Below are positions 54,323 through 63,999 of a DNA stretch of 64,000 bases, one piece after another. A program made the translations under genes and the position numbers. Each line of letters begins with the position of its first letter. Position 1 is the first letter of the stretch. The notes beneath the pieces were generated by a model that was not told where the DNA came from, did not search any database, and saw nothing but the letters and a program-made list of their open reading frames with translations. Source of the stretch: RGIG9608 sp045602425 (GTDB lineage: Bacteria; Bacteroidota; Bacteroidia; Bacteroidales; Paludibacteraceae); the NCBI GenBank assembly GCA_045602425.1, contig JAZSBO010000024.1, forward strand, positions 106,010 through 170,009. The letters are read 5' to 3'.

Positions 54323-55567
54323 ATGAAAAGCATAAAACTATACACAATATTCTTTTTATTCTTCTGCTTAATTACAGCAAAAGCAACTGACGAGAGACTT
54401 TTCGATTACAAAATACTTAACGATTCTATCGAAATTATTCCTACTGAATTTTCAAATTCGTTGGACTCGTTACTAAATGATTGGTATCTACAAAACTCAA
54501 ACATAGGAGACTGCGACAAAGAATTTTCGTTAGTAACCTATTCTGATAGCATTTACATTAATAGGCTTCAAAGTTTACCCTACATTATGAAAATGCCATT
54601 TAACAACGTGGTGAAAAATTTTATCAATTTCTATGCAAACAAACCTAAACAAGTAGCATTTATGTTAGGAATGGGCGAACAATATTATTTCCCCATTTTC
54701 GAACAAATATTAGAAGCTCATAACATTCCTCTTGAGCTAAAATATTTACCTGTAATAGAATCGGCATTGAATCCAAAAGCACTATCAAGAGTAGGAGCTC
54801 GTGGACTTTGGCAATTTATGATTGGCACAGGAAGATTCTACGGATTAGAGATCAACAGTTTAGTTGACGAACGTTGCGATCCTGTAAAATCAAGTCAAGC
54901 AGCGGCACGTTATTTAAAAGATTTATTTGATATTTATCAAGATTGGCATTTAGTGATTGCGGCATACAACTGCGGTCCTGGTAATGTAAACAAAGCAATA
55001 AAACGTGCAGGAGGGAAACGCGATTATTGGGACATTTATCCTTATCTTCCACGCGAAACACGTAGCTACGTTCCGATTTTTATTGCCGCTAATTATATTA
55101 TGAATTATCATGAAGAGCATAATATATGTCCAATTAATCCTACAATTCAAACTGTTACCGATACCATCATATCAAACCAGCGAATGCATCTAAAGCAAAT
55201 ATCAGAAGTTTTACAGATTCCCATCGAAGAATTGCGTTCTTTGAATCCCCAATATAAGCATGACTTAATTCCTGCAAATGACAAAAAACCTTATGCAGTT
55301 ATTTTACCACTAAAACAAGTAAACGCCTACATTGACAAAAAAGATGAAATTTTGGCATTTCAAGCAGAGCAACTCATATCGCAACAAGCCGTTGCAAAAA
55401 TAGCTCAAGCAGACCTTAGTACAGCAACTGTACATCGCGTTCGATCAGGCGACACATTAAGTGGAATTGCGAAAAAATATCGAGTTACTGTCTCGCAATT
55501 AAAAAAATGGAATCGTTTAAGTAGTTCAACAATACGTATTGGACAAAAACTACGGATTTGCAGATGA
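54323..55567 (+). CDS. mltD: Membrane-bound lytic murein transglycosylase D-type with LysM
   Basis: The enzyme cuts glycan strands of peptidoglycan. The 414-residue protein has a signal peptide (ends LITAKA). The SLT domain has catalytic Glu146 in YLPVIESALNPKA, then GARGLWQFMIGTGRFYGL and VIAAYNCGPGNVNKAIKRAG. A C-terminal LysM repeat is at about 365-412 (HRVRSGDTLSGIAKKY). Its TGA overlaps the merR ATG. Confidence 0.92.
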   Translation: MKSIKLYTIFFLFFCLITAKATDERLFDYKILNDSIEIIPTEFSNSLDSLLNDWYLQNSNIGDCDKEFSLVTYSDSIYINRLQSLPYIMKMPFNNVVKNFINFYANKPKQVAFMLGMGEQYYFPIFEQILEAHNIPLELKYLPVIESALNPKALSRVGARGLWQFMIGTGRFYGLEINSLVDERCDPVKSSQAAARYLKDLFDIYQDWHLVIAAYNCGPGNVNKAIKRAGGKRDYWDIYPYLPRETRSYVPIFIAANYIMNYHEEHNICPINPTIQTVTDTIISNQRMHLKQISEVLQIPIEELRSLNPQYKHDLIPANDKKPYAVILPLKQVNAYIDKKDEILAFQAEQLISQQAVAKIAQADLSTATVHRVRSGDTLSGIAKKYRVTVSQLKKWNRLSSSTIRIGQKLRICR

Positions 55568-55926
55568 AAAGTTTAGAAAAAACATATTTTTCAATCAAGG
55601 AAGTAGCTATCGAAATAGGAGAATCCGAGCCAACCATTCGATACTGGGAAAAAGAGTTTCACGAACTTAAACCACGAAAAACTCCTGGAGGAACACGATT
55701 TTTTACAAAAGAAAACATAGAACTACTCAAACGCATAAAATTTCTTTTACGCGAACAGAAACTAACAATTGCTGGTGCAAAAAAAAGACTCAAAAACAAA
55801 TACGCTGACGATACTGACAAAACGAAACAAGTTTTGTTAGAAAAATTAGAGTTTATAAAAAAAGAGTTAAACGATTTAATTAAGCAAATGGCTGAACCAG
55901 AAGACTTAAACAAATACAATTCGTAA
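55564..55926 (+). CDS. MerR-family transcriptional regulator
   Basis: From the ATG at 55564 the protein has 120 residues. The winged-helix DNA-binding motif spans YFSIKEVAIEIGESEPTIRY to RFFTKENIELLKRIKFLLRE. A short dimerisation helix of about 40 residues follows, with no effector domain and no metal-binding cysteines. Such short MerR proteins follow mltD in several Bacteroidales. It overlaps mltD (ATGA). It could control the propeptide and protease genes downstream, which is inference. Confidence 0.85.
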   Translation: MKSLEKTYFSIKEVAIEIGESEPTIRYWEKEFHELKPRKTPGGTRFFTKENIELLKRIKFLLREQKLTIAGAKKRLKNKYADDTDKTKQVLLEKLEFIKKELNDLIKQMAEPEDLNKYNS

Positions 55927-55937
55927 AAACAAAAACT

Positions 55938-56297
55938 ATGAAAACACGACTTCTATTTATATTATTTTTGGTTATCAGCAGTTCTCCTATATTGGCCCAA
56001 AAACCTTCTAAAGTTCCTGCTCATCGCGACTCAATGGAATTTTGCCAACCAAATGGCAAAAAGGTTTTCATTATTTTACATGGCGATGAGCACAAACGTT
56101 TTTACACAACAACTGATGGTTTTGTAATCAAAAAAAACAAAAAAGAGTATTTTTGCTACGCTAAACAAACTTGTTGCGGAACAATCAAACCATCTTGCAG
56201 AATTGCTAAAAATATTGGAGAACGTTCAAAAAGCGATAACAGATACTTAAAGCGAATGCAAAAAAAATCAAAACTTTATATTCAAAATAAAAATTAA
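55938..56297 (+). CDS. Secreted cysteine-rich protein resembling only the propeptide of the M6 protease
   Basis: The 119-residue protein has a signal peptide ending SSPILAQ. Its mature part matches the N-terminal prodomain of the following M6 protease: VPA, QPNG/QPDG, LHGDE, YTTTDGF/YTTTEDGF, IKKN/LKKN and YAK/YAE occur in order. It has no peptidase domain and no sorting domain. It carries five cysteines (CQP, FCYAK, CCG, SCR), absent from the protease prodomain. It could be an inhibitor or chaperone of the protease, or a truncated duplicate. It lies 11 bases after merR and five before the protease. Confidence 0.8.
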   Translation: MKTRLLFILFLVISSSPILAQKPSKVPAHRDSMEFCQPNGKKVFIILHGDEHKRFYTTTDGFVIKKNKKEYFCYAKQTCCGTIKPSCRIAKNIGERSKSDNRYLKRMQKKSKLYIQNKN

Positions 56298-56302
56298 GAG
56301 CT

Positions 56303-58837
56303 ATGAAAAAATTACTATTTTCTTGTTTATTTACAATTCTTTGCGTAACTACAAATGCTGTTCCAGCAAAAAAAGGTGTTTTTACTGTTACACAACCTGA
56401 CGGTACTGAATTAGCAATTCGACTACACGGAGATGAATTTTTTCACTACACTACAACCGAAGATGGTTTTTTATTGAAAAAAAATGCTAAAAATGTTTAT
56501 GAATACGCTGAATTTGATACTGAAAATGCAAGCATAAAATCATTAGGCATAAAAGCCAACAACGTTTCTAAACGTTCTACTGTTGAAAACAATTTATTAG
56601 AAAAAATAGATAGACAAGCTTTACACAATTATGCAATTAAACAACGAAAAAAAAATGCGGAAGCAAAAAAAAGTGCAAAGAAAGCCGCTGGCTCTGTCAA
56701 TATAGTACCAAAAGGTCTTGTTATTCTTGTTAATTTTAGTGATATACAATTTACACAAGCCGATCCGAGAACCTACTTTGACAACCTAATGAACAAGCAA
56801 GGATTCAACTCTAACGGTGGGAATGGTTCAGTATGCGACTATTTTAAAGCTTCCTCAGGGAATCAATATGCACCCGAATTTACGGTAGTAGGACCTTACA
56901 CTGTGAGCCAAACTGCTAATTATTACGCTACAGGTAACGGGATAATAACAGATCCTGATGATGGTGAATATGGGATTTACAATGTAGGGTATATGATAAA
57001 CGAAGCATGTTCATTAGCTTATGCAGACGGCGTTTCTTTTGCTGATTATGATTTAGATAACGACAAAGAAGTAGATTACATTTATATTATTTACGCAGGC
57101 TACAACTCTGCAGAATGGGCTGAAAACGTAATTTGGCCACATAGTTATTACGTTAGTGCATGGGTAAACAAAGCACAACGCACATATGGAGACTATACAA
57201 TTGATTTATATGCATGTAGTTCTGAATTAAGAGGATATTCAGGGAAAAATCTTAGTGGAATAGCTACTTTCTGCCACGAATTTAGTCATGTATTAGGTCT
57301 GCCAGATTACTACGATACAAACTATGGTAGCAATTACGATTTAACTCCAGGCGAATGGACACTTATGGACCAAGGATCTTATAACAACAATGGGCTTACT
57401 CCTCCAGTCTACTCTGCTTACGACCGCTATTATATGGGTTGGCTTACTCCAAAAATAATGAATGAGGCAGAAAACGTAACTCTTACTGATCTACAAACTT
57501 CAAATTCAGCATGCGTTGTTACCTCAAGCGGGACACTACCTTCTGCTACGTCAACAAGCGTTGCCTACTATTTTGAAAATAGACAACAGACAGGTTGGGA
57601 TCAATATCTACCCGGACATGGTATGTTAGTTACAAAAGTGCAGTACAGTTCTTCAGCATGGCAATCAAACACAGTAAATAATGGTTCTACAATGTATTAC
57701 GACATTGTAGAGGCAAATGGCAAAAAATCGACATACGGCGATGCAAGCGATCCATTTCCTGGTACAGCAAACATAACATCCTACACTCCTCTTGCAAGCT
57801 ATCCGCTAACAGAAATTGCAGAGAATGAGGGTGTGATTTCATTCAAATTTATGGGAGGTGTCGACTGTGAAGGTCATACAGTCTATTTTTCAGGAGATTA
57901 TTGTTCTCTAACAAGCGGGGAACAATGCATAACCGATGGAGCAACCTATACTGCAACAATAACCCCCAATAGTGGTTATTTACTAACACAAGAAGATATT
58001 CTTATTACGATGAATGACAATGACCTTATAGCAGGGACAGATTTCTCATTTGTTGATAACATACTTACAATCGAGAATGTAACAGGAAATCTCGAAATCA
58101 TAGCTATTGCTCAAAAAGATACGAACTCGTCTCCTGAAGAGAATGTTTACGTCAAAGTAACAGAAGAACCTACTGATTGGAGCGGAGAATATCTAATTGT
58201 TTATGAAGAAGAATCCTTTATTTTCGATGGAAGTCTAACAACTTTAGATGCCATATCAAACTTTAAAAATGTTACTATTACAAACAACACCATCGAAGCA
58301 ACTCCAAACGATGCATATCGATTTATTATAGAGCAAGCAAATGAAGGTTACACCATTCAATCAGCAAGCGGTTATTATATTGGTAACACAAGCAATAATA
58401 ACTCATTAAAATCAAGCACAAGTACTACTTATACAAATACAATTTCATTAAGTAGTGATGGAGTTGACATTGTATCAAGTAACTCTTATCTTCGCTTCAA
58501 CACAACTAGCGGACAAGATCGTTTCCGTTACTACAAATCGAGCACTTATGACAATCAAAAAGCAATTTCACTCTACAAAAAACAGACCTCGAGTACAACA
58601 AAAATAGAGACATTGAAAGACGATCAAAATATTGCTATTTCAACAACAGAAAATGGCATACGCTTAAAAAACATTCCTAATGGATCGGAAATAAAAATTT
58701 TCAATCTTTCGGGACAAGTTATTTATAAACAAACTGCTAAAAACGACGAACCTACATTTGGTTTACAACGCGGCATCTACATTGTACAAATCATTAATAA
58801 CAACATAAACAAAACTATCAAAACAATTGTAAAATAG
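56303..58837 (+). CDS. M6-family metalloprotease with T9SS sorting domain
   Basis: M6 (immune-inhibitor A-like) proteases are secreted zinc endopeptidases. The 844-residue protein has a signal peptide (ends TNAVPA), a prodomain (about 25-95) matched by the upstream small protein, and a catalytic domain with the zinc motif His325-Glu-Phe-Ser-His329 (TFCHEFSHVLGLPDYYD). WTLMDQGSYNNNG follows as the downstream motif. An interdomain region is followed by a C-terminal T9SS domain (IKIFNLSGQVIYK, LQRGIYIVQI, TIKTIVK). It probably degrades host or dietary protein at the surface. Confidence 0.9.
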   Translation: MKKLLFSCLFTILCVTTNAVPAKKGVFTVTQPDGTELAIRLHGDEFFHYTTTEDGFLLKKNAKNVYEYAEFDTENASIKSLGIKANNVSKRSTVENNLLEKIDRQALHNYAIKQRKKNAEAKKSAKKAAGSVNIVPKGLVILVNFSDIQFTQADPRTYFDNLMNKQGFNSNGGNGSVCDYFKASSGNQYAPEFTVVGPYTVSQTANYYATGNGIITDPDDGEYGIYNVGYMINEACSLAYADGVSFADYDLDNDKEVDYIYIIYAGYNSAEWAENVIWPHSYYVSAWVNKAQRTYGDYTIDLYACSSELRGYSGKNLSGIATFCHEFSHVLGLPDYYDTNYGSNYDLTPGEWTLMDQGSYNNNGLTPPVYSAYDRYYMGWLTPKIMNEAENVTLTDLQTSNSACVVTSSGTLPSATSTSVAYYFENRQQTGWDQYLPGHGMLVTKVQYSSSAWQSNTVNNGSTMYYDIVEANGKKSTYGDASDPFPGTANITSYTPLASYPLTEIAENEGVISFKFMGGVDCEGHTVYFSGDYCSLTSGEQCITDGATYTATITPNSGYLLTQEDILITMNDNDLIAGTDFSFVDNILTIENVTGNLEIIAIAQKDTNSSPEENVYVKVTEEPTDWSGEYLIVYEEESFIFDGSLTTLDAISNFKNVTITNNTIEATPNDAYRFIIEQANEGYTIQSASGYYIGNTSNNNSLKSSTSTTYTNTISLSSDGVDIVSSNSYLRFNTTSGQDRFRYYKSSTYDNQKAISLYKKQTSSTTKIETLKDDQNIAISTTENGIRLKNIPNGSEIKIFNLSGQVIYKQTAKNDEPTFGLQRGIYIVQIINNNINKTIKTIVK

Positions 58838-58838
58838 T

Positions 58839-60473
58839 ATGGCAACAGAATTTCATTATCAACCTATGTTTCCTCTTGGAGAGGACAAAACTGAATACTA
58901 CTTACTCACAAAAGAGCACGTTTCGGTTGGTGAATTTGAAGGTAACCCTATCTTGAAAATTGAAAAAGAGGGACTAACAAAAATGGCAAATGCTGCATTC
59001 CGCGATGTCTCATTTTTGCTACGTAGAGAACACAACGAACAAGTAGCAAAAATACTAAGCGACCCCGAAGCAAGCGAAAACGACAAATACGTTGCACTAA
59101 CGTTTTTACGCAATGCCGACATTGCTTCAAAAGGAAAACTTCCGCTTTGTCAAGACACAGGAACGGCTATCATTCACGGAGAAAAAGGACAACACGTTTG
59201 GACTGGTTATTGCGACGAAGAAGCTCTGTCGTTAGGTGTTTTCAAAACTTACACAGAAGAGAATCTACGCTACTCGCAAAATGCTCCGCTCAATATGTAC
59301 GACGAGGTCAATACAAAATGCAACTTACCTGCACAAATTGACATCGAAGCAACAGAAGGTATGGAATATCGTTTCTTATGCGTAACAAAAGGCGGTGGTT
59401 CTGCCAACAAGACCTATTTGTATCAAGAAACAAAAGCCGTACTTAACCCAAAAACTCTCGTTCCGTTTTTGGTAGAAAAAATGAAATCACTCGGTACGGC
59501 GGCTTGTCCTCCTTATCACATTGCATTTGTAATTGGCGGAACTTCGGCCGAAAAAAATCTTTTAACCGTCAAACTTGCCTCTACGCACTACTACGACGAG
59601 TTACCAACTTCGGGCAACGAATACGGACGTGCATTCCGCGATGTTGAATTAGAAAAACAGGTGCTCGAAGAAGCCTACAAAATAGGTCTCGGTGCTCAAT
59701 TTGGCGGAAAATATATGGCTCACGATGTTCGTATCATTCGCTTGCCACGCCACGGAGCAAGTTGCCCTATCGGACTTGGAGTTAGCTGTTCGGCCGACAG
59801 AAATATCAAATGTAAAATCAACAAAGATGGTATTTGGATTGAGAAGATGGACGACAATCCTTCGTCATTAATTCCCGAAGAACTTCGTAATGCTGGCGAA
59901 GGCGATGCAGTAAAAATCAACCTCAACCAACCAATGGCTGACATCTTGAAAGAATTGACAAAATACCCTGTAGCTACTCGTTTGTCATTGAACGGAACTA
60001 TCATTGTAGGTCGCGACATTGCTCACGCAAAAATCAAAGAACGCTTGGACAACGGAGAACCAATGCCAGAATATCTGAAAAATCATCCAATCTATTACGC
60101 AGGTCCAGCAAAAACTCCTGCAGGAATGGCTTGCGGATCGATGGGACCAACTACTGCCGGTCGTATGGATTCGTACGTTGACTTGTTCCAAAGCAAAGGT
60201 GGTTCGATGATTATGTTAGCAAAAGGCAATCGCAGCCAAGACGTTACCAATGCTTGCAAAAAATATGGAGGTTTCTACCTCGGCTCTATTGGTGGTCCGG
60301 CAGCTATCTTAGCTCAAAACAACATCAAAAGCATAGAGTGCGTAGAATATCCTGAACTTGGCATGGAAGCAATTTGGAAAATCGAAGTTGAAGATTTCCC
60401 TGCTTTCATTTTGGTGGACGACAAAGGCAACGATTTTTTCAAACAACTTTCTCCTCGCTGTTCTTGTAAATAA
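58839..60473 (+). CDS. Fumarate hydratase class I (iron-sulfur)
   Basis: Class I fumarase interconverts fumarate and malate with a [4Fe-4S] cluster that is oxygen-sensitive. The 544-residue protein has the alpha and beta parts fused: LPLCQDTGTAIIHGEKG, VTKGGGSANKTYLYQ, GTAACPPYHIAFVIGGTS and ACGSMGPTTAGRMDSYV, then MLAKGNRSQDVTNACKKYGG. It starts one base after the M6 stop and ends at a terminator. In a fermenter it fits the reductive branch to succinate. Confidence 0.95.
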   Translation: MATEFHYQPMFPLGEDKTEYYLLTKEHVSVGEFEGNPILKIEKEGLTKMANAAFRDVSFLLRREHNEQVAKILSDPEASENDKYVALTFLRNADIASKGKLPLCQDTGTAIIHGEKGQHVWTGYCDEEALSLGVFKTYTEENLRYSQNAPLNMYDEVNTKCNLPAQIDIEATEGMEYRFLCVTKGGGSANKTYLYQETKAVLNPKTLVPFLVEKMKSLGTAACPPYHIAFVIGGTSAEKNLLTVKLASTHYYDELPTSGNEYGRAFRDVELEKQVLEEAYKIGLGAQFGGKYMAHDVRIIRLPRHGASCPIGLGVSCSADRNIKCKINKDGIWIEKMDDNPSSLIPEELRNAGEGDAVKINLNQPMADILKELTKYPVATRLSLNGTIIVGRDIAHAKIKERLDNGEPMPEYLKNHPIYYAGPAKTPAGMACGSMGPTTAGRMDSYVDLFQSKGGSMIMLAKGNRSQDVTNACKKYGGFYLGSIGGPAAILAQNNIKSIECVEYPELGMEAIWKIEVEDFPAFILVDDKGNDFFKQLSPRCSCK

Positions 60474-60490
60474 ATACAGACAGAAAAACA

Positions 60491-60522
60491 AAAAGGCAGA
60501 CCATTCAAAGTCTGCTTTTTTT
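60491..60522 (+). terminator. Intrinsic terminator after fumarase
   Basis: GCAGAC/GTCTGC (60496-60501 and 60510-60515) with an eight-base loop is followed by TTTTTTT. It lies 22 bases after the fumarase stop. Confidence 0.75.
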
Positions 60523-60545
60523 ATATCCTCACTTTTAGGTATTAC

Positions 60546-60582
60546 ATAAAAAGAAAACGCTATAACCTTTCGGCTACAGCGT
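60546..60582 (-). terminator. Intrinsic terminator after the large surface glycosidase
   Basis: On the minus strand ACGCTGTAGCC/GGTTATAGCGT (60572-60582 and 60557-60567) forms an 11-pair stem with a GAAA tetraloop, followed by a T-rich tract. It lies 28 bases after the gene stop. Confidence 0.8.
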
Positions 60583-60609
60583 CTTTCCCGAGTTAATTTT
60601 ATATTGTTC

Positions 60610-63600
60610 TTACTTCTTTTCAAGTTTGAACGACTTGATGAATTTACCATCTTTCTTCAAACGCACTACGTAAGTACCTTGTTGTTGAGCATTAAGATTA
60701 ATACCCACAACTTCGTGATTATTTACGTTTAAGTGTTTAGTTTGAACCAACTGACCGTTGAGTGAATATACATCTAAATCATAATCGCCAGCTTCGATGA
60801 AGCGTACATGTATCGATTCTGCAAATGGATTTGGATATACATTCAAATCTTCTATTACGTTGCCTGCTTCGTCAAGTTTCACGCAAGCATCTACCATAGT
60901 TACCGATTTCACATCTTTGCCCCAAGAGTTCTCTAATGTAAGTGTAGCGGTATATGGAGCATCCTCCATAGAAGCCCACGATACGGTAGTGTTTCCAGAT
61001 TCGGCATCACCTGTAACAGCACCCGGTGTAGCTACACCATCAAACTTCCACGATGGTTTAGTTTCCACTACATAGCGACCTGCCAAGAATGGAGTACCTG
61101 CACCAAATGTAGGAGCCATACGATTTGATTCTACCATTGGGTCAGAACCTACAACACCATCACCTTCACCTTGAACAGCACGCCATGTTTGACCTACTAC
61201 TGCATATACTTTAGCTTTATCCACCAACGAACCACGACTAAGAAGTGTATTTGCACCATTAGAGTCAGTTGCATCAGTTGCATCTTGTTCAAAATCCCAA
61301 TAACAAATCAATTCAGAAGGCACTTCGCCAGCATTGTAATGAACCATTGTTTGATTGATAGTGCTTTCATCGAACTGTTTTGTCCAAATTTGGAATTCGT
61401 CAATCAAACCATCAAATCCTGAACGAGCGTGAGCTGTTCCACCCATAAAGATGTAGTGAGAAGCAGCAAGCGTTGCAACAGTTGCTTTACCTTGAACAGC
61501 ATCACTTACCTTACGTCCGTTTACATAAAGTTGAACATCTTTACTTGTAACAGATGAACCGATTACCGAAATTGCAATATGCGTCCAGTTTGATGTAGGA
61601 ATTACAAAGTTTTGTGTCATTGTTGTATAGTTGTCTCCTGCTGCTTGAGATGCTTTTTGGATATTAACCCAATAGTCATTACCACCATTGTGAATACCAC
61701 TCCACATATAGCCCCAATCAGAGGCTGGCCAACTATCAGTCGGACGACGGATATTTAACATCTGAGTACCTTGATCTCCAAATCCAGTATTACCACTTGC
61801 TTCACCTGCATCAATAAACTGAAGAGGGTTGAACCAGAACGAGATAGTAATAGGAGTAGAAGTACTAATACCAGCAGCAGTGAAGAATTGACTATTCTGT
61901 ACACAGAATGGTTTTTCTTGTAAACGCAATGCACGCGATGTTGTACCATCGGCAGGACGCCCCGTATATGACAATGTAACTACTTCGTTGTGTGTAATTT
62001 CATTGTTTTGACCCTCTTTATCAGTAGTCAATGTATAAATTATTGGCATAGCACCTACTTCGTCAGACGAAACTTGAATCATACCACGCTTCATTTCTGT
62101 TACGGTTACACCATTTTGGTTAGTATAAGTACATTCTACGTCATACAAACCTATTTCACTTAATGTAGAAGTAAATTTTGTAACATTTGTAAATGCACTA
62201 CCTACTTGAGCATTTGTTTTTGCATTGTAGATTTTGAATGATTGAGCAGGCGAGTGATTTACATCATCGAACGATACAGTAAATTCTTCATCTATTTTGA
62301 TCACTGGTTTGTCGATAGAAAATCCTTCGAGGATAGTTACAGCAGGAACTTCTTCATAAGTTGTCCAAGAGATATCCGATTTTGTTACACCATCAGGAGC
62401 AACTGTACGAACACCAATACGTACTTTATCCGAAACGTTCAAATCAAATGGCACTTCTATAGCATAAGCCGCCCACGAAGTTGTAGTTGTAACCAATTGA
62501 GCTTCGCCATCTTCTTGTTGAGCCCAGATTTCGAAATACCAAGCATCAACCTCATCGTTATAAACAGACTCCCATGCATTACGAGCGGTAACCGCTTTAG
62601 CAGCAGGAGCCGACGATGCCGAAGCCACACTTAAAGTAAAGTCAGCTACACAACCACAGTTTTGTGCAACTGTATTACCATCGCCACCAGTAGTACTACA
62701 ACCATCTGTGTGGTTCCAACCTAAAATAAAACGTAAAGTGTACGTTCCTGCTGCTTGCGAAGATGGAACGGAGAATGAATAAGATGTTTGAATAGTACCA
62801 TTATTATCTGAAGTTTGACGAGCTACGATTTCACTTTCGGCAAACGTACCATCGTTGTTCCAGTCAACAAATACTGTTCCTTTCAACCATTGACCACCTA
62901 CTGTAGCAGTCAATGTATAAGTTGAACCAGCATTAACAGAAATTGTTTCAGAAAGTTTATCATAATAAACAGTAGAAGTGTTACCATTATATTGCAATGT
63001 AGAACTTGTAAAGCTTCCTACACTAATACTACGTAAATAACGTACTGAAGAGTTTCTTGTACCGAAGTCGGTTAAACACAAAGTAACACCTTCATTAGAA
63101 GTACCACCTCCAGCTCCAGAGCCTCCGCCAGCATTACCAGAGAATACGTCTTCTTCGCCAGCACTTGTAGAGCTACCACCTAATGGGCAATCCCAAATTA
63201 CTTTGAAATCAATACCACGAGAAGTCAATTTAAACAATTCAGCGTTTGTCAAATCAGGAGCAACAGGAGTGTAAGTAACACCTTGTTTCACCAAAGCAAC
63301 CTCTCCAATCAAAATCTCAGTACCTGCATCTACACTGTTGAAACGCATACCCAATTGAGCAATAACTTTGTTGTTAAAATCTGATGTCAAATCTTGTTCA
63401 AGTACTGTCCATTCAGTTGCAGACATAGTTCCCATATCTTGATAGATAGCAGTACCCTCTGCTCCCTCTGCACTCATAGCAAACGACATATTTGCTTTCC
63501 CTTTCAATGCTTTGTAGCGTACACGAAGTTTATACGTATCGCCTGCAGCTATAGGGAATTGTGTTTTATACATTTGAATAAAACGATATGAACGAGATCC

Positions 63601-63999
63601 TACAGCAGCGTCGAATGTCAATTTCAAACAAGAACCACCAAACCATGCATCTTCGTATGTGAAGTTTGCATGTGTATCGCTTGGTACTACCGACGTCGTA
63701 CGACCCATGTACGATGTTGTTATCCACCAACGCCATGTTGGCAAGTGGTCTTGCATACCGATGTTGTACCATTCGTCGTTGTAGGTTGTTACTCCTTCAT
63801 TGTTGAAGAATTTACCATTACCCAAGTTCATATACGATATGAATGGGAAATAGTCGTTTACTTGCCATGACAAAGCACTCTTGGCTGCCATCAATTTTGA
63901 CACTCCAAAGAACGACGATTTTCCTGTACACAACACATTGTTGATTGTCAAATCGTTTACTGGATTGCGTGTACCGCCTGTAAACAATTGTTCGCATTT
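60610..63999 (-). CDS. C-terminal part of a GH85-like endo-beta-N-acetylglucosaminidase, T9SS cargo (truncated by window)
   Basis: The frame is open to the window edge, so the N-terminus is missing; about 1130 residues remain. The visible start (YFPFISYMNLGNGKFF, NIGMQDHLPTWRWWI, FGGSCLKLTF) matches the end of GH85 catalytic domains and the domain after it. Further on come a GEVED-type repeat (VFVDWNNDGTFAESEIV), a fibronectin-like part, a PKD-like segment, a LamG/concanavalin-like domain (TISFWFNP, GRKVSDAVQG, FDGLIDEFQIWTKQF) and a C-terminal T9SS sorting domain (YPNPFAESIHV to FIKSFKLEKK). Endo-GlcNAcases release N-glycans from glycoproteins. Confidence 0.78.
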   Translation of the reverse strand, partial: KCEQLFTGGTRNPVNDLTINNVLCTGKSSFFGVSKLMAAKSALSWQVNDYFPFISYMNLGNGKFFNNEGVTTYNDEWYNIGMQDHLPTWRWWITTSYMGRTTSVVPSDTHANFTYEDAWFGGSCLKLTFDAAVGSRSYRFIQMYKTQFPIAAGDTYKLRVRYKALKGKANMSFAMSAEGAEGTAIYQDMGTMSATEWTVLEQDLTSDFNNKVIAQLGMRFNSVDAGTEILIGEVALVKQGVTYTPVAPDLTNAELFKLTSRGIDFKVIWDCPLGGSSTSAGEEDVFSGNAGGGSGAGGGTSNEGVTLCLTDFGTRNSSVRYLRSISVGSFTSSTLQYNGNTSTVYYDKLSETISVNAGSTYTLTATVGGQWLKGTVFVDWNNDGTFAESEIVARQTSDNNGTIQTSYSFSVPSSQAAGTYTLRFILGWNHTDGCSTTGGDGNTVAQNCGCVADFTLSVASASSAPAAKAVTARNAWESVYNDEVDAWYFEIWAQQEDGEAQLVTTTTSWAAYAIEVPFDLNVSDKVRIGVRTVAPDGVTKSDISWTTYEEVPAVTILEGFSIDKPVIKIDEEFTVSFDDVNHSPAQSFKIYNAKTNAQVGSAFTNVTKFTSTLSEIGLYDVECTYTNQNGVTVTEMKRGMIQVSSDEVGAMPIIYTLTTDKEGQNNEITHNEVVTLSYTGRPADGTTSRALRLQEKPFCVQNSQFFTAAGISTSTPITISFWFNPLQFIDAGEASGNTGFGDQGTQMLNIRRPTDSWPASDWGYMWSGIHNGGNDYWVNIQKASQAAGDNYTTMTQNFVIPTSNWTHIAISVIGSSVTSKDVQLYVNGRKVSDAVQGKATVATLAASHYIFMGGTAHARSGFDGLIDEFQIWTKQFDESTINQTMVHYNAGEVPSELICYWDFEQDATDATDSNGANTLLSRGSLVDKAKVYAVVGQTWRAVQGEGDGVVGSDPMVESNRMAPTFGAGTPFLAGRYVVETKPSWKFDGVATPGAVTGDAESGNTTVSWASMEDAPYTATLTLENSWGKDVKSVTMVDACVKLDEAGNVIEDLNVYPNPFAESIHVRFIEAGDYDLDVYSLNGQLVQTKHLNVNNHEVVGINLNAQQQGTYVVRLKKDGKFIKSFKLEKK

